In this document: piece after piece, positions 1 through 7,199 of the stretch
Layout: each line of letters opens with the position of its first letter
Numbering within the stretch: position 1 is the stretch's first letter
NCBI RefSeq assembly: GCF_015354615.1
Contig: NZ_JACAVQ010000009.1
Coordinates: forward strand, 37,991 to 101,990
Length of the DNA stretch: 64,000 nt
From: Aliidiomarina indica
GTDB lineage: Bacteria > Pseudomonadota > Gammaproteobacteria > Enterobacterales > Alteromonadaceae
Direction of reading: 5' to 3'
Translations under genes and position numbers: made by a program
The notes under the pieces: model-generated
Seen by the model: only the letters and a program-made list of their open reading frames with translations
The model's database searches: none
Told to the model about the DNA's origin: nothing

Positions 1-377
1 AACTGCATCGTAATCGTCGACGCCCCTTCGCGTATCTCGCCGGTTGTCACCAAAACACGGGCAGCGCGCATAACGCCAATAGGGTCGACACCCCGATGAT
101 CATAAAAGCGCGAATCCTCTGTTGCTAGGATGGCATCGATCATGGATTGGGGGATTTCATCGAGGGTTAGCGGAATTCGGCGTTGTTCACCAAATTGCGA
201 GATCAAGCGACCGTCGGCACTGAAAACTTGCATGGGGATCTGTAATCGCACATCACGCAATGTTTCGACACTAGGAAGATCATCTTTTACATAAAAGTAC
301 AAACCACCCACTGTTGCACTAGCAAGCACAAACAGAATGAGAAGTGTCAGCACGCTGTACTTTATAAATCTAATCAC
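1..377 (-). CDS. mrcA: Penicillin-binding protein 1A, N-terminal part (cut by window edge)
   Basis: This is the first ~125 residues of a class A penicillin-binding protein, a bifunctional peptidoglycan glycosyltransferase/transpeptidase anchored in the inner membrane. I see one N-terminal membrane helix (about residues 7-27), the DVRLQIPMQ stretch typical of PBP1A, and glycosyltransferase motif 1 (EDSRFYDHRGVDPIG) with its catalytic Glu, followed by motif 2 GASTITMQ at the window edge. I chose the GTG at 377 rather than the ATG at 413. A consensus -10 hexamer overlaps that ATG, a GGCGGA ribosome site precedes the GTG, and this start gives the same N-terminal length as E. coli PBP1A. The rest of the gene lies outside the window. 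It is divergent from the pil remnant, as in E. coli mrcA/hofM. Confidence 0.93.
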   Translation of the reverse strand, partial: MIRFIKYSVLTLLILFVLASATVGGLYFYVKDDLPSVETLRDVRLQIPMQVFSADGRLISQFGEQRRIPLTLDEIPQSMIDAILATEDSRFYDHRGVDPIGVMRAARVLVTTGEIREGASTITMQ

Positions 378-411
378 AAAATTTCCGCCATTACCCTGTA
401 TTGAAGTGCGC

Positions 412-417
412 ATTATA
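412..417 (-). promoter_or_regulatory. -10 element of mrcA promoter
   Basis: A perfect TATAAT on the minus strand lies about 35 nt before the chosen GTG start of mrcA. The matching -35 (TTAAAT at 17-nt spacing) is poor. The hexamer overlaps the upstream in-frame ATG, which argues against that ATG as the start. Confidence 0.5.
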
Positions 418-513
418 GAAAGATTATGCGCTAAATTTAACCAAAGCGTTGTTGAATTTACGTAACTTTCTCAGTCGCTTCATTTATGGATAGTCGTATT
501 AGGGGATTGCAGG

Positions 514-1290
514 ATGCTTTCAAGTAGGAACTTACGCTCTTGGGCGGGCTTTGCAGATAAACAGAAAAGTGTTTTAACCGCCGGCTTGTACCACACAGAA
601 TCCGACACATTTATGGTGGTTTTGGAGGACTGGGCGACATGCCCCAAACTTCGGCATGTCTTCCAGTTTGCTTCCGCGGAGTTAGCCCTCACACTAAACT
701 CGCATACTCTTATCACACACATAGCTTTGAGATTGGGTTTTGGGAAAAGTTCCCGATTAAGGTGGCAAAAACAAAAAAAAGTAATCTGCACTTGGGCGAT
801 CGATCAGTACCAACGCTATACCCTGTTTATGCCCGACGATTTAACCGTGCCCGACCAACGCCATATTGTGCATGAAAAAATTGCCGAACGTGGCGTACAT
901 TGTCCGTTTAATGATGATTGGGACATCCATTTACACGGTGATGAAACCGAGATTCGAAGCGTGGCTCGAGCCACCATGGCTCCTTATCGGCGCCTGTTAA
1001 AGCACTGGCAACATCAATTCAGCCCCATGCCGGAATTGGCGATTCATCCGCAGCCCCCCTTATTTTCAGATCAGATCACCGCGAGTCGCGACCTTGCCAT
1101 CAGCCTCATTGAGAAGGATCCAGCGGCGCGTGCCTTTTGTGCTGAAAAAGCGGCTGAAACCACTGCTGCAACACCATCAGATCATACCCATGCACTTATT
1201 CAGGCCGCCACGGTAGCCGTGGCGCTTGGCGCTAATCTCAAGCAACCAAACACTGATCAGGCGATTTCGGGACATGACTATGACGTTTAA
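514..1290 (+). CDS. PilM/HofM-like protein, divergent
   Basis: A 258-residue protein with a good ribosome site (AGGGGA, 7 nt before the ATG). I recognise it by position rather than by strong motifs: it is the first gene divergent from mrcA and is followed by two small membrane proteins and then aroK, which is the pilMNOPQ (hofMNOPQ) slot in gammaproteobacteria. PilM is a cytoplasmic actin-like ATPase that holds the pilus inner-membrane ring. Here the chain is about 100 residues shorter than a canonical PilM (roughly 350), and I cannot pick out the actin-fold phosphate-binding loops. It probably cannot act like a full PilM. The 3' end overlaps the next gene. The alternative is an unrelated small protein in the same slot. 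Confidence 0.5.
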   Translation: MLSSRNLRSWAGFADKQKSVLTAGLYHTESDTFMVVLEDWATCPKLRHVFQFASAELALTLNSHTLITHIALRLGFGKSSRLRWQKQKKVICTWAIDQYQRYTLFMPDDLTVPDQRHIVHEKIAERGVHCPFNDDWDIHLHGDETEIRSVARATMAPYRRLLKHWQHQFSPMPELAIHPQPPLFSDQITASRDLAISLIEKDPAARAFCAEKAAETTAATPSDHTHALIQAATVAVALGANLKQPNTDQAISGHDYDV

Positions 1291-1747
1291 TTTCCTCCAG
1301 CCCTTTCCCCAACGCTGGTACCGACAACGCCGGCAAGCAGTGATGCAACTCTGGCTTGCCGGAGCCATTCTCGTATCGATCTGTGCTGTTCAGATTCTGC
1401 GCTTGCCTTCCGCCCTATCAGCGCTTGAGTTAAGGGAGCGAGAGCAACTTCGGGCTCAGCTCGCACATGCCTCCCTTGCTCACCACCCCTTGCAGTCGTT
1501 TTTCAATTTTCTAACCCACTGGCATGACGTGGCGCAGTGGCCTGCCGATACAGCGACACTCAAGGCGGTAACTTGGGCTGACAAGCAACTTGAGTTAGAG
1601 CTCCAGTTTACCCACCGAGAGGCACTTGCAATCAACGCAACCACCTTCGATATTCCCTTGTGGCAACAAACCTCAGTTACCATTGCGCCTGAATCTGGAA
1701 ACACTAGCGCGATTCGGGTGATCTGGACCTTTCACTATGTTGGATAG
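1274..1747 (+). CDS. PilN/HofN-like inner-membrane protein
   Basis: About 157 residues from the ATG at 1274 (a second in-frame ATG follows at 1280; a longer start at 1226 would overlap the previous gene by 65 nt). It has a short basic cytoplasmic N-terminus, one membrane helix (LWLAGAILVSICAVQIL), a predicted coiled stretch rich in Leu, Glu, Arg and Gln, and a periplasmic domain. This is the architecture of PilN/HofN, the partner of PilM and PilO in the type IV pilus alignment complex. The assignment rests on topology and gene order. It overlaps both the upstream gene (17 nt) and the downstream gene (11 nt), implying translational coupling. Confidence 0.55.
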   Translation: MTMTFNFLQPFPQRWYRQRRQAVMQLWLAGAILVSICAVQILRLPSALSALELREREQLRAQLAHASLAHHPLQSFFNFLTHWHDVAQWPADTATLKAVTWADKQLELELQFTHREALAINATTFDIPLWQQTSVTIAPESGNTSAIRVIWTFHYVG

Positions 1748-2543
1748 ATCGGAGCTATGGGCTAAGTTCGTGGTGCGCTCGGCTTGGCAGCGGGTCATTA
1801 TCATTATGTTCACTCTGGCAGGGATTGTGGGGGCGATTGACATATACTGGCGGGCGCCTCTCGCTAAGGAGCGAATCAGTCAGCGCCAGCAACTTAGAGT
1901 TCTAGAAGCGCAGGCCCAGGCAGTTGCCGACCGCGACTTACCCGCGCCAACACGCGCGGATACACCGATACCTATACCCAGACTACCGATTCAATTTGAC
2001 CATTGGCAATTTTCCAACGATGCGGGCCAAGTACAGCTATTCGGACCAAGCGAACACATGATGCACTGGCTGCACGCCTTACAAAGCACGCCTTGGCTAT
2101 TTCATCGCCTATCGCTCATCTTCGATGGGCAAGAACTGCGCTTATCGGGTGAGATGCACCAGCAACAGCTCTGGGCAGGCAGCGCTGCGCTCACGATTCC
2201 GTCAGCTTGGCAAAACAGATATGTGGACCACACCGACACGCCTCCAGGCAGCGATGAGGAATTTACACAACAAACACCCTGTATTTCTGATGTCGAATGG
2301 AACGAAACCGTGCTGGCATTTACGCCACCGCAGAATTACCAAGAAGCGCGTATCGCGACCCAGTCAAAACCTTATCTGATGCCAATTTCTTCGTATTTCC
2401 CCATACTTACAGAAACGTCTACACTGCATGTAAGCATATCTGACGCTGGGCTTTTGCGCCTGTTCGCACCCGATCGAGACTGTATCCCTGTGGAGTTTCC
2501 GCTTTTACCGGCACGATCCTCCCCCGTGTTCTGGTTGCCATAG
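1737..2543 (+). CDS. PilO/HofO-like inner-membrane protein with unusual C-terminal extension
   Basis: 268 residues: one N-terminal membrane helix (about residues 19-38), a coiled-coil-like stretch (about 42-65), then a periplasmic domain that fits PilO by topology. Beyond about residue 165 there is a Pro/Thr-rich linker and an extra ~90-residue segment containing two Cys (PCISDVEW and DRDCIPVEF). This may stand in for, or derive from, the missing PilP. There is no lipobox, so it is not a PilP lipoprotein. The next gene is aroK; no pilP or pilQ lies between. It overlaps the preceding gene by 11 nt. Function uncertain: a leftover of the pilus alignment complex or a repurposed envelope protein. 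Confidence 0.5.
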   Translation: MLDRSELWAKFVVRSAWQRVIIIMFTLAGIVGAIDIYWRAPLAKERISQRQQLRVLEAQAQAVADRDLPAPTRADTPIPIPRLPIQFDHWQFSNDAGQVQLFGPSEHMMHWLHALQSTPWLFHRLSLIFDGQELRLSGEMHQQQLWAGSAALTIPSAWQNRYVDHTDTPPGSDEEFTQQTPCISDVEWNETVLAFTPPQNYQEARIATQSKPYLMPISSYFPILTETSTLHVSISDAGLLRLFAPDRDCIPVEFPLLPARSSPVFWLP

Positions 2544-2645
2544 CCCATACAAATTGCGATAATCGCGTGTCTTTTTCAGGGGCACAGGGGTGGTTGGACA
2601 CTCATTTGATTTAATACAGCAAATACAGAAGTGACGTATAAAGCT

Positions 2646-3164
2646 ATGGCTGATAAGCGTAACATTTTTCTCATCGGCCCTATGGGGGCCGGCAAGAGCA
2701 CCATTGGGCGACAACTCGCCAAATCCCTTCACCTTGAATTTTTTGATTCAGATGCTGAAATTGAGCGCCGCACAGGTGCCGATATTAGTTGGGTATTTGA
2801 GCTCGAAGGGGAAGAGGGATTCCGCGATCGCGAAGAGAAAGTGATCAACGAGCTCACCGAAAATACTGGGATTGTGCTGGCCACCGGCGGTGGTTCAGTG
2901 ATCAGCAAAGAAAACCGTAATCGCTTATCCGCGCGCGGGGTGGTGGTGTACTTGAAAACCACCATCGACAAGCAAGTGGCACGTACCGAGCGCGATAAGC
3001 GCCGACCGCTCATTGCCGAAGCGGATAACCCGCGGGAAGTGTTGGAAAAACTTGCTGACGAGCGCAACCCGTTCTACGAAGAAATTGCTGATGTTGTTAT
3101 TCAAACCGATGAGCAGAGCGCCAAGGTTGTGGCAAACGAAATCATCGAGAAACTAGGGTTATAA
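2646..3164 (+). CDS. aroK: Shikimate kinase I
   Basis: Phosphorylates shikimate to shikimate 3-phosphate with ATP, step five of the shikimate pathway to chorismate. The 172-residue chain starts MADKRNIF, almost identical to E. coli AroK, and carries the Walker A loop GPMGAGKST, the shikimate-binding Asp/Arg segment ([14 protein letters not shown], then FRDRE), the GGG motif (ATGGGSV) and the lid region around KRRPLI. The ATG at 2646 was preferred to an in-frame GTG at 2631 because it gives the family length. aroB follows 2 nt after the stop codon, so the two are co-transcribed and probably translationally coupled. Confidence 0.97.
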   Translation: MADKRNIFLIGPMGAGKSTIGRQLAKSLHLEFFDSDAEIERRTGADISWVFELEGEEGFRDREEKVINELTENTGIVLATGGGSVISKENRNRLSARGVVVYLKTTIDKQVARTERDKRRPLIAEADNPREVLEKLADERNPFYEEIADVVIQTDEQSAKVVANEIIEKLGL

Positions 3165-3166
3165 TC

Positions 3167-4288
3167 ATGACTGCGCCGCTCTCCACTTTGCATGTTGAAC
3201 TTGGAACGCGGCGCTATCCCATTCTCATTGGCGACGGCATTCTCAGTGAGCAGCTCTTACCCTTACTTCACGAAAGCCTGCCCCAGCATGGTCGCAATAT
3301 TCTGGTATTGAGCAATCCAACGGTTGCCGGCCATTATTTGAACGCCGTACTGCACGCATTTCAAAACCACGACAAAGCCTATAACGTACACCATATGCTC
3401 ATTCCTGATGGCGAAAGCTATAAAAGCCTCGCCACCTATAGCGATGTCATGGATGTTTTGGTGAAGCAGCGCTTTGACCGCGACTGCGTAATCATCGCCC
3501 TCGGTGGCGGCGTGGTCGGTGATCTTGCCGGCTTTGTTGCTGCAACTTGGCAACGGGGAGTGCAATGCCTGCAAATTCCCACGACCCTACTCGCGCAAGT
3601 GGATTCATCAGTGGGTGGTAAAACCGCAGTGAATCATCCCGGTGGGAAAAACCTCATTGGTGCCTTCCATCAGCCTGCCGCAGTTCTTATTGATACGCAG
3701 GTGCTCACCACCTTACCCGATCGCGAATTGGGCGCTGGCATTGCTGAGATTATTAAGTACGGCATTATGGCTGACGCCGAATTCTTCCGCTGGCTGCAGC
3801 AAAATATGCAGCCGTTGCTGGATAAAGATCCGCAAGCCTTAGCCCACGCGATTCACACCAGTTGCGCTATCAAGGCCCGCGTGGTTGCGGCGGACGAAAC
3901 TGAGCAAGGGCAACGGGCATTATTGAATTTAGGGCATACTTTTGGCCATGCCATTGAGGCAGCAACCCAGTACAGCAGCTGGTTGCATGGCGAAGCAGTC
4001 GCTACCGGCATGGTTATGGCCGCGCGCCTCTCTTGTTTGCGTGGCTTCATTGGCACCACTTATCGCGATGCCATTATCGATCTAATCCAATCAGCCCACT
4101 TACCAACTGTTCCGCCCATCGCCATGAGCATCGACACATGGCTTGAGTTGATGAGTCGCGATAAAAAAGTGAAAGACGGAACCATGCGCTTCATTTTGCC
4201 GACCGGTCCCGGAGCGGCGGAAATTTTTAGTAATGTGACCCAAGCCGAGCTTACTCGCGTTATCAATGAATCGATTGCGCAAGCCTGA
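3167..4288 (+). CDS. aroB: 3-dehydroquinate synthase
   Basis: Converts DAHP to 3-dehydroquinate in the second step of the shikimate pathway, using NAD and a divalent metal in the cytoplasm. The 373-residue chain has the NAD-binding GGGVVGDLAGFVAATW segment, the substrate/metal region VDSSVGGKTAVNHPGGKN, the metal-ligand Glu in AGIAEIIKYG, and the two metal-ligand histidines in NLGHTFGHAIE and WLHGEAVATG. Length matches the family. It follows aroK by 2 nt. There is no damX gene after it, unlike E. coli; dam comes next. Confidence 0.97.
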   Translation: MTAPLSTLHVELGTRRYPILIGDGILSEQLLPLLHESLPQHGRNILVLSNPTVAGHYLNAVLHAFQNHDKAYNVHHMLIPDGESYKSLATYSDVMDVLVKQRFDRDCVIIALGGGVVGDLAGFVAATWQRGVQCLQIPTTLLAQVDSSVGGKTAVNHPGGKNLIGAFHQPAAVLIDTQVLTTLPDRELGAGIAEIIKYGIMADAEFFRWLQQNMQPLLDKDPQALAHAIHTSCAIKARVVAADETEQGQRALLNLGHTFGHAIEAATQYSSWLHGEAVATGMVMAARLSCLRGFIGTTYRDAIIDLIQSAHLPTVPPIAMSIDTWLELMSRDKKVKDGTMRFILPTGPGAAEIFSNVTQAELTRVINESIAQA

Positions 4289-4365
4289 GGCCGTGTTATT
4301 CCTGATCGGTTCAGGTTACAATCGGTTTTTCACGTATTCAACTGGTGCCCGGCGTTCCCATAATA

Positions 4366-5211
4366 ATGAAAACAAAGCAACGCGCATTTCTTAAGTGGGC
4401 AGGTGGCAAATACACCCTAGTCGAGCCCATTCGTAATCTTCTGCCGGGGGGCGATAAGCTAATTGAACCCTTCGTGGGAGCCGGCTCGGTGTTTCTCAAC
4501 ACCGATTATGAAAAGTATCTCCTCAATGATATCAACGCCGATTTAATTCACCTGTACAAAATCATCAAGCGGCGCCCAAAAACTTTTATCGAAGACGCGC
4601 GCAAGCTGTTTGTGCCGGCGACTAATCAAGCGCATGTGTACTACGGCATACGCGCCGATTTTAATCTCAGCCGTGACCCGTACGAACGCTCCCTGTACTT
4701 TTTGTACCTCAATCGCCATGGCTACAATGGACTGTGTCGATACAATAGCAGCGGCTTTTTTAATGTCCCTTTTGGCAAATATCGGGCACCCTATTTTCCG
4801 CAACAAGAGCTCGAGTTCTTTGCCGAGAAAGCAAAACGGGCAACCTTTACCTGCGAGCCTTTTCAGCATTCCTTTCGCCGCGCTCGGCGCGGGCACGTGA
4901 TCTATTGTGATCCGCCCTATTTACCGCTCAGTCCAACTGCCAATTTCACCAGTTATGCAGGCAATGGTTTTGGCCTCGATGAGCAAGCAATTTTAGCGCA
5001 AAAGGCCATCGATGCCTCTGCAAAGCGCGGTATTCCCGTGCTGATCAGCAATCACGACACCGTTTTTGCCCGTGAACTGTATCAAAGTGCTAACCTTACC
5101 CCACTACAAGTTCATCGTTTTATTAGTCAAAATGGCAGTACTCGGAATAAAGTAGGGGAACTACTTGCTTACTTTGCTCCGCAGGTGCCTGGACTTAAAG
5201 TAGGGAAGTAG
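4366..5211 (+). CDS. dam: DNA adenine methylase (GATC)
   Basis: Transfers a methyl group from SAM to N6 of adenine in GATC, marking parental strands for mismatch repair and timing replication and gene expression. The 281-residue chain starts MKTKQRAFLKWAGGKY, the SAM-binding FxGxG-type N-terminus of Dam (EPFVGAGSVF follows), and has the catalytic DPPY (about residue 182), followed by LPLSPTANFTSYAG as in enterobacterial Dam. I prefer the ATG at 4366 over the GTG at 4345 by alignment with the family N-terminus. It sits 77 nt downstream of aroB in place of the usual damX-dam pair. Confidence 0.96.
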   Translation: MKTKQRAFLKWAGGKYTLVEPIRNLLPGGDKLIEPFVGAGSVFLNTDYEKYLLNDINADLIHLYKIIKRRPKTFIEDARKLFVPATNQAHVYYGIRADFNLSRDPYERSLYFLYLNRHGYNGLCRYNSSGFFNVPFGKYRAPYFPQQELEFFAEKAKRATFTCEPFQHSFRRARRGHVIYCDPPYLPLSPTANFTSYAGNGFGLDEQAILAQKAIDASAKRGIPVLISNHDTVFARELYQSANLTPLQVHRFISQNGSTRNKVGELLAYFAPQVPGLKVGK

Positions 5212-5242
5212 CCGATGGTCACGTTGCGCAAGGAGAGATGCC

Positions 5243-5683
5243 ATGTTGAATTTCACGATTTCCACATTCAACGAACTAAGTAACGAGTTAGTGCACAATA
5301 TTTTTCGCCTGCGCCAAGATATTTTTATTGTGGAGCAGAATTGTGTTTATCCAGATATTGATGGCATTGATCCGGATTGGCTCCACCTATGTGCATTTGA
5401 TGAGCAAGGGCTCGTGGCTTATGCGCGGGTCCAGTGCACGAACCAAGAACCCTCGCATATTGGTCGCGTTGTGGTGCATCAACGTGGGCGTGGCAAAAGT
5501 TACGGTCGCCTGCTTATGCAGCGAGCCATTACGGAAGTGATTGAGCGCGCACCGGATTACCCCATTGAGTTAAATGCACAAAGTTACCTCCTCGAGTTTT
5601 ACACTTCCCTTGGATTTCATGTCCTCGGCGATGAATATCTGGAGGATGGCATTCCCCATCGGCACATGGAGTATCACCCATGA
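5243..5683 (+). CDS. elaA: GNAT acetyltransferase of the ElaA family
   Basis: A 146-residue single-domain N-acetyltransferase. The ElaA signature is clear: LRQDIFIVEQNCVYPDIDGID near the N-terminus, VAYARV, the acetyl-CoA pyrophosphate loop (GRVVVHQRGRGKSYGRLLM) and the C-terminal EDGIPHRHMEY. The physiological substrate of ElaA proteins is not established. The start has a strong AGGAGA ribosome site. The stop codon overlaps the start of rsmJ (ATGA), so the two are coupled. Gene order dam-elaA-rsmJ does not suggest a specific role. Confidence 0.9.
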   Translation: MLNFTISTFNELSNELVHNIFRLRQDIFIVEQNCVYPDIDGIDPDWLHLCAFDEQGLVAYARVQCTNQEPSHIGRVVVHQRGRGKSYGRLLMQRAITEVIERAPDYPIELNAQSYLLEFYTSLGFHVLGDEYLEDGIPHRHMEYHP

Positions 5684-6468
5684 CCTTTCTTGTGCCGTTA
5701 CTTCCCGCTGAACCGGAACTACAGCCTGCAGCTGCGCAGTTAGCGGAGCGCTTTCAACTTCCGCAGCAACATTGTGGCGAAGACTTCGTGCTTGAACTCA
5801 CCCGAGATGGGTTGCAGTTACGTTGGTTAGAGCGTCCGGACATGCAGCCGCTCATGCTTGATTACACGCGCGGTCGGCAGGCTTGGCGGCAACAATTGGG
5901 AAGTGGCAGGCAGGAAGCCATCGTGCGGGCTATCGGTGTAGCACGCGGCATGCGTCCGCGCGTGCTAGATGCCACAGCAGGCTTAGGTCGTGATGGCTTG
6001 ATGTTAGCCCACGCCGGCTGCGACCTGTTCTTTCTCGAGCGAAACCCTGCGGTCCATGCGCTCCTCGATCAAGCCGTGTTGCACTTTCAACTCCATCAGC
6101 CGAATGACCATTGGCGGCGCCAACGCTTGCATGTACTAGGGGCCGGTAGCTTGCTCGAACATGATCCTCTACCCGACGAAATTTTAGACGTAAATCCGGA
6201 CGCGGTGTACCTCGACCCCATGTTTCCTGAACGGGAAAAATCAGCGGCGGTAAAAAAAGATATGCAGATGCTTCAACAGCTTGTTGGCTCCGATTTTGAT
6301 GCAGACGGATTACTCCCCATCGCTCTTGAACTGGCCACTTACCGTGTCGTGGTAAAACGCCCTAACAAAGCGCCTTTTTTAGCAGGACAAACCCCACAAT
6401 CACAAGTGACCAGTAAAAAGCACCGCTTTGATATCTATATTAAGCAAGCTTACCCCAAAATCACTTAA
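5680..6468 (+). CDS. rsmJ: 16S rRNA m2G1516 methyltransferase
   Basis: Methylates N2 of G1516 in 16S rRNA using SAM. The 262-residue chain has the SAM-binding motif LDATAGLGRDGLML (about residues 97-110), the acidic FFLERNP, the catalytic-region YLDPMFPEREKSAAVKKDMQ typical of RsmJ/YhiQ, and a C-terminal VKRPNKAPFL. The start overlaps elaA by 4 nt. The 3' end overlaps the convergent lipoprotein gene by 4 nt (6465-6468), so the two transcripts run into each other with no visible terminator. Confidence 0.95.
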   Translation: MTFLVPLLPAEPELQPAAAQLAERFQLPQQHCGEDFVLELTRDGLQLRWLERPDMQPLMLDYTRGRQAWRQQLGSGRQEAIVRAIGVARGMRPRVLDATAGLGRDGLMLAHAGCDLFFLERNPAVHALLDQAVLHFQLHQPNDHWRRQRLHVLGAGSLLEHDPLPDEILDVNPDAVYLDPMFPEREKSAAVKKDMQMLQQLVGSDFDADGLLPIALELATYRVVVKRPNKAPFLAGQTPQSQVTSKKHRFDIYIKQAYPKIT

Positions 6469-7034
6469 TCATTGTTTTGCTGTGCGCGAAAACGCAATCC
6501 GCCCGATTCCACTTCCATGGAAATAGGGAAGCGCATTAGCATGCGATGACGCGGATTATCGGCATCAAGACGATACACTGGCTGCTCAGCCATTATCTCA
6601 TCGAGGATTTGTTTCACTTCTCGATTAAGAAACCCAAGCGAACCACGATAACCGCCAGCATCAATCGATGCATTGAGAATATCTAGATTGCGCACAAATA
6701 CCGCGTGCTGATCGTGGCGATAAATAGGCGCGCCTTCCACCGACATTTCCACCGCAATCGGATAGCTCATGCCCAATCCTGATATCTGCAAGGTGAATGC
6801 CGTGTGCACGCGAACCAAGTTAGTATCCTCCGGACCTATTTCTAACGACAGCTTTTCCACTTCGAGCGGCGCCGACATGCCTAAAATCGTCACGCGTGTA
6901 TCCATTGCATTGATGCGATCCCAGAGAATTTGCTCTAACTGCCCTTGTTCAACACGATAACTGGCGATTTGGCTGAGTTGAGCACACCCAAACAAAAAGA
7001 GCGTAAGGCATAGGAGCAACACATATTTTTTCAT
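6465..7034 (-). CDS. DUF1439 (YceB-like) lipoprotein
   Basis: A 189-residue lipoprotein. The start at 7034 has an AAGGAAA ribosome site and gives a short signal peptide ending in a lipobox (LFLFGC, acylated Cys about residue 17) with Ala-Gln after it, which predicts outer-membrane sorting. The mature part looks like the DUF1439/YceB family: an all-beta lipid-binding-like fold with VRVHTAFTLQISGLG and a C-terminal amphipathic helix followed by RHRMLMRFPISMEVESGGLRF. Family function is unknown; a role in envelope lipid handling is an inference. It is monocistronic and convergent to rsmJ. Confidence 0.75.
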   Translation of the reverse strand: MKKYVLLLCLTLFLFGCAQLSQIASYRVEQGQLEQILWDRINAMDTRVTILGMSAPLEVEKLSLEIGPEDTNLVRVHTAFTLQISGLGMSYPIAVEMSVEGAPIYRHDQHAVFVRNLDILNASIDAGGYRGSLGFLNREVKQILDEIMAEQPVYRLDADNPRHRMLMRFPISMEVESGGLRFRAQQNND

Positions 7035-7144
7035 CGGGTTTCCTTTTTTCTTGGTGTAAATCGTCATTTCCCAACAATTGGGTTACATTTTACGCTTGGT
7101 TGACTGCTGTGCATCCGATAGACTTAGCGTATCCCACACAGGCC

Positions 7145-7170
7145 GTCCGCACGGACCACCTAATTATAAT
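7145..7170 (+). promoter_or_regulatory. Possible promoter/operator of the YfcC carrier gene
   Basis: A short palindrome (GTCCG-CA-CGGAC, 7145-7156) sits 8 nt before a perfect TATAAT (7165-7170). The ATG of the carrier gene is about 30 nt further on. No good -35 is visible, so the palindrome could be the site of an activator or repressor. Suggestive only. Confidence 0.35.
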
Positions 7171-7199
7171 GATACATATAACAACACATAGGCTTGTTT

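Noticed and set aside
375..413. ATG at 413 as the start of mrcA
   Set aside because: It overlaps a consensus -10 hexamer, and the GTG at 377 has a ribosome site and gives the family N-terminal length.
2631..2645. GTG at 2631 as the start of aroK
   Set aside because: The ATG at 2646 gives MADKRNIF, which lines up with known AroK N-termini.
4345..4365. GTG at 4345 as the start of dam
   Set aside because: It would add seven residues absent from the family; the ATG at 4366 matches the usual start.
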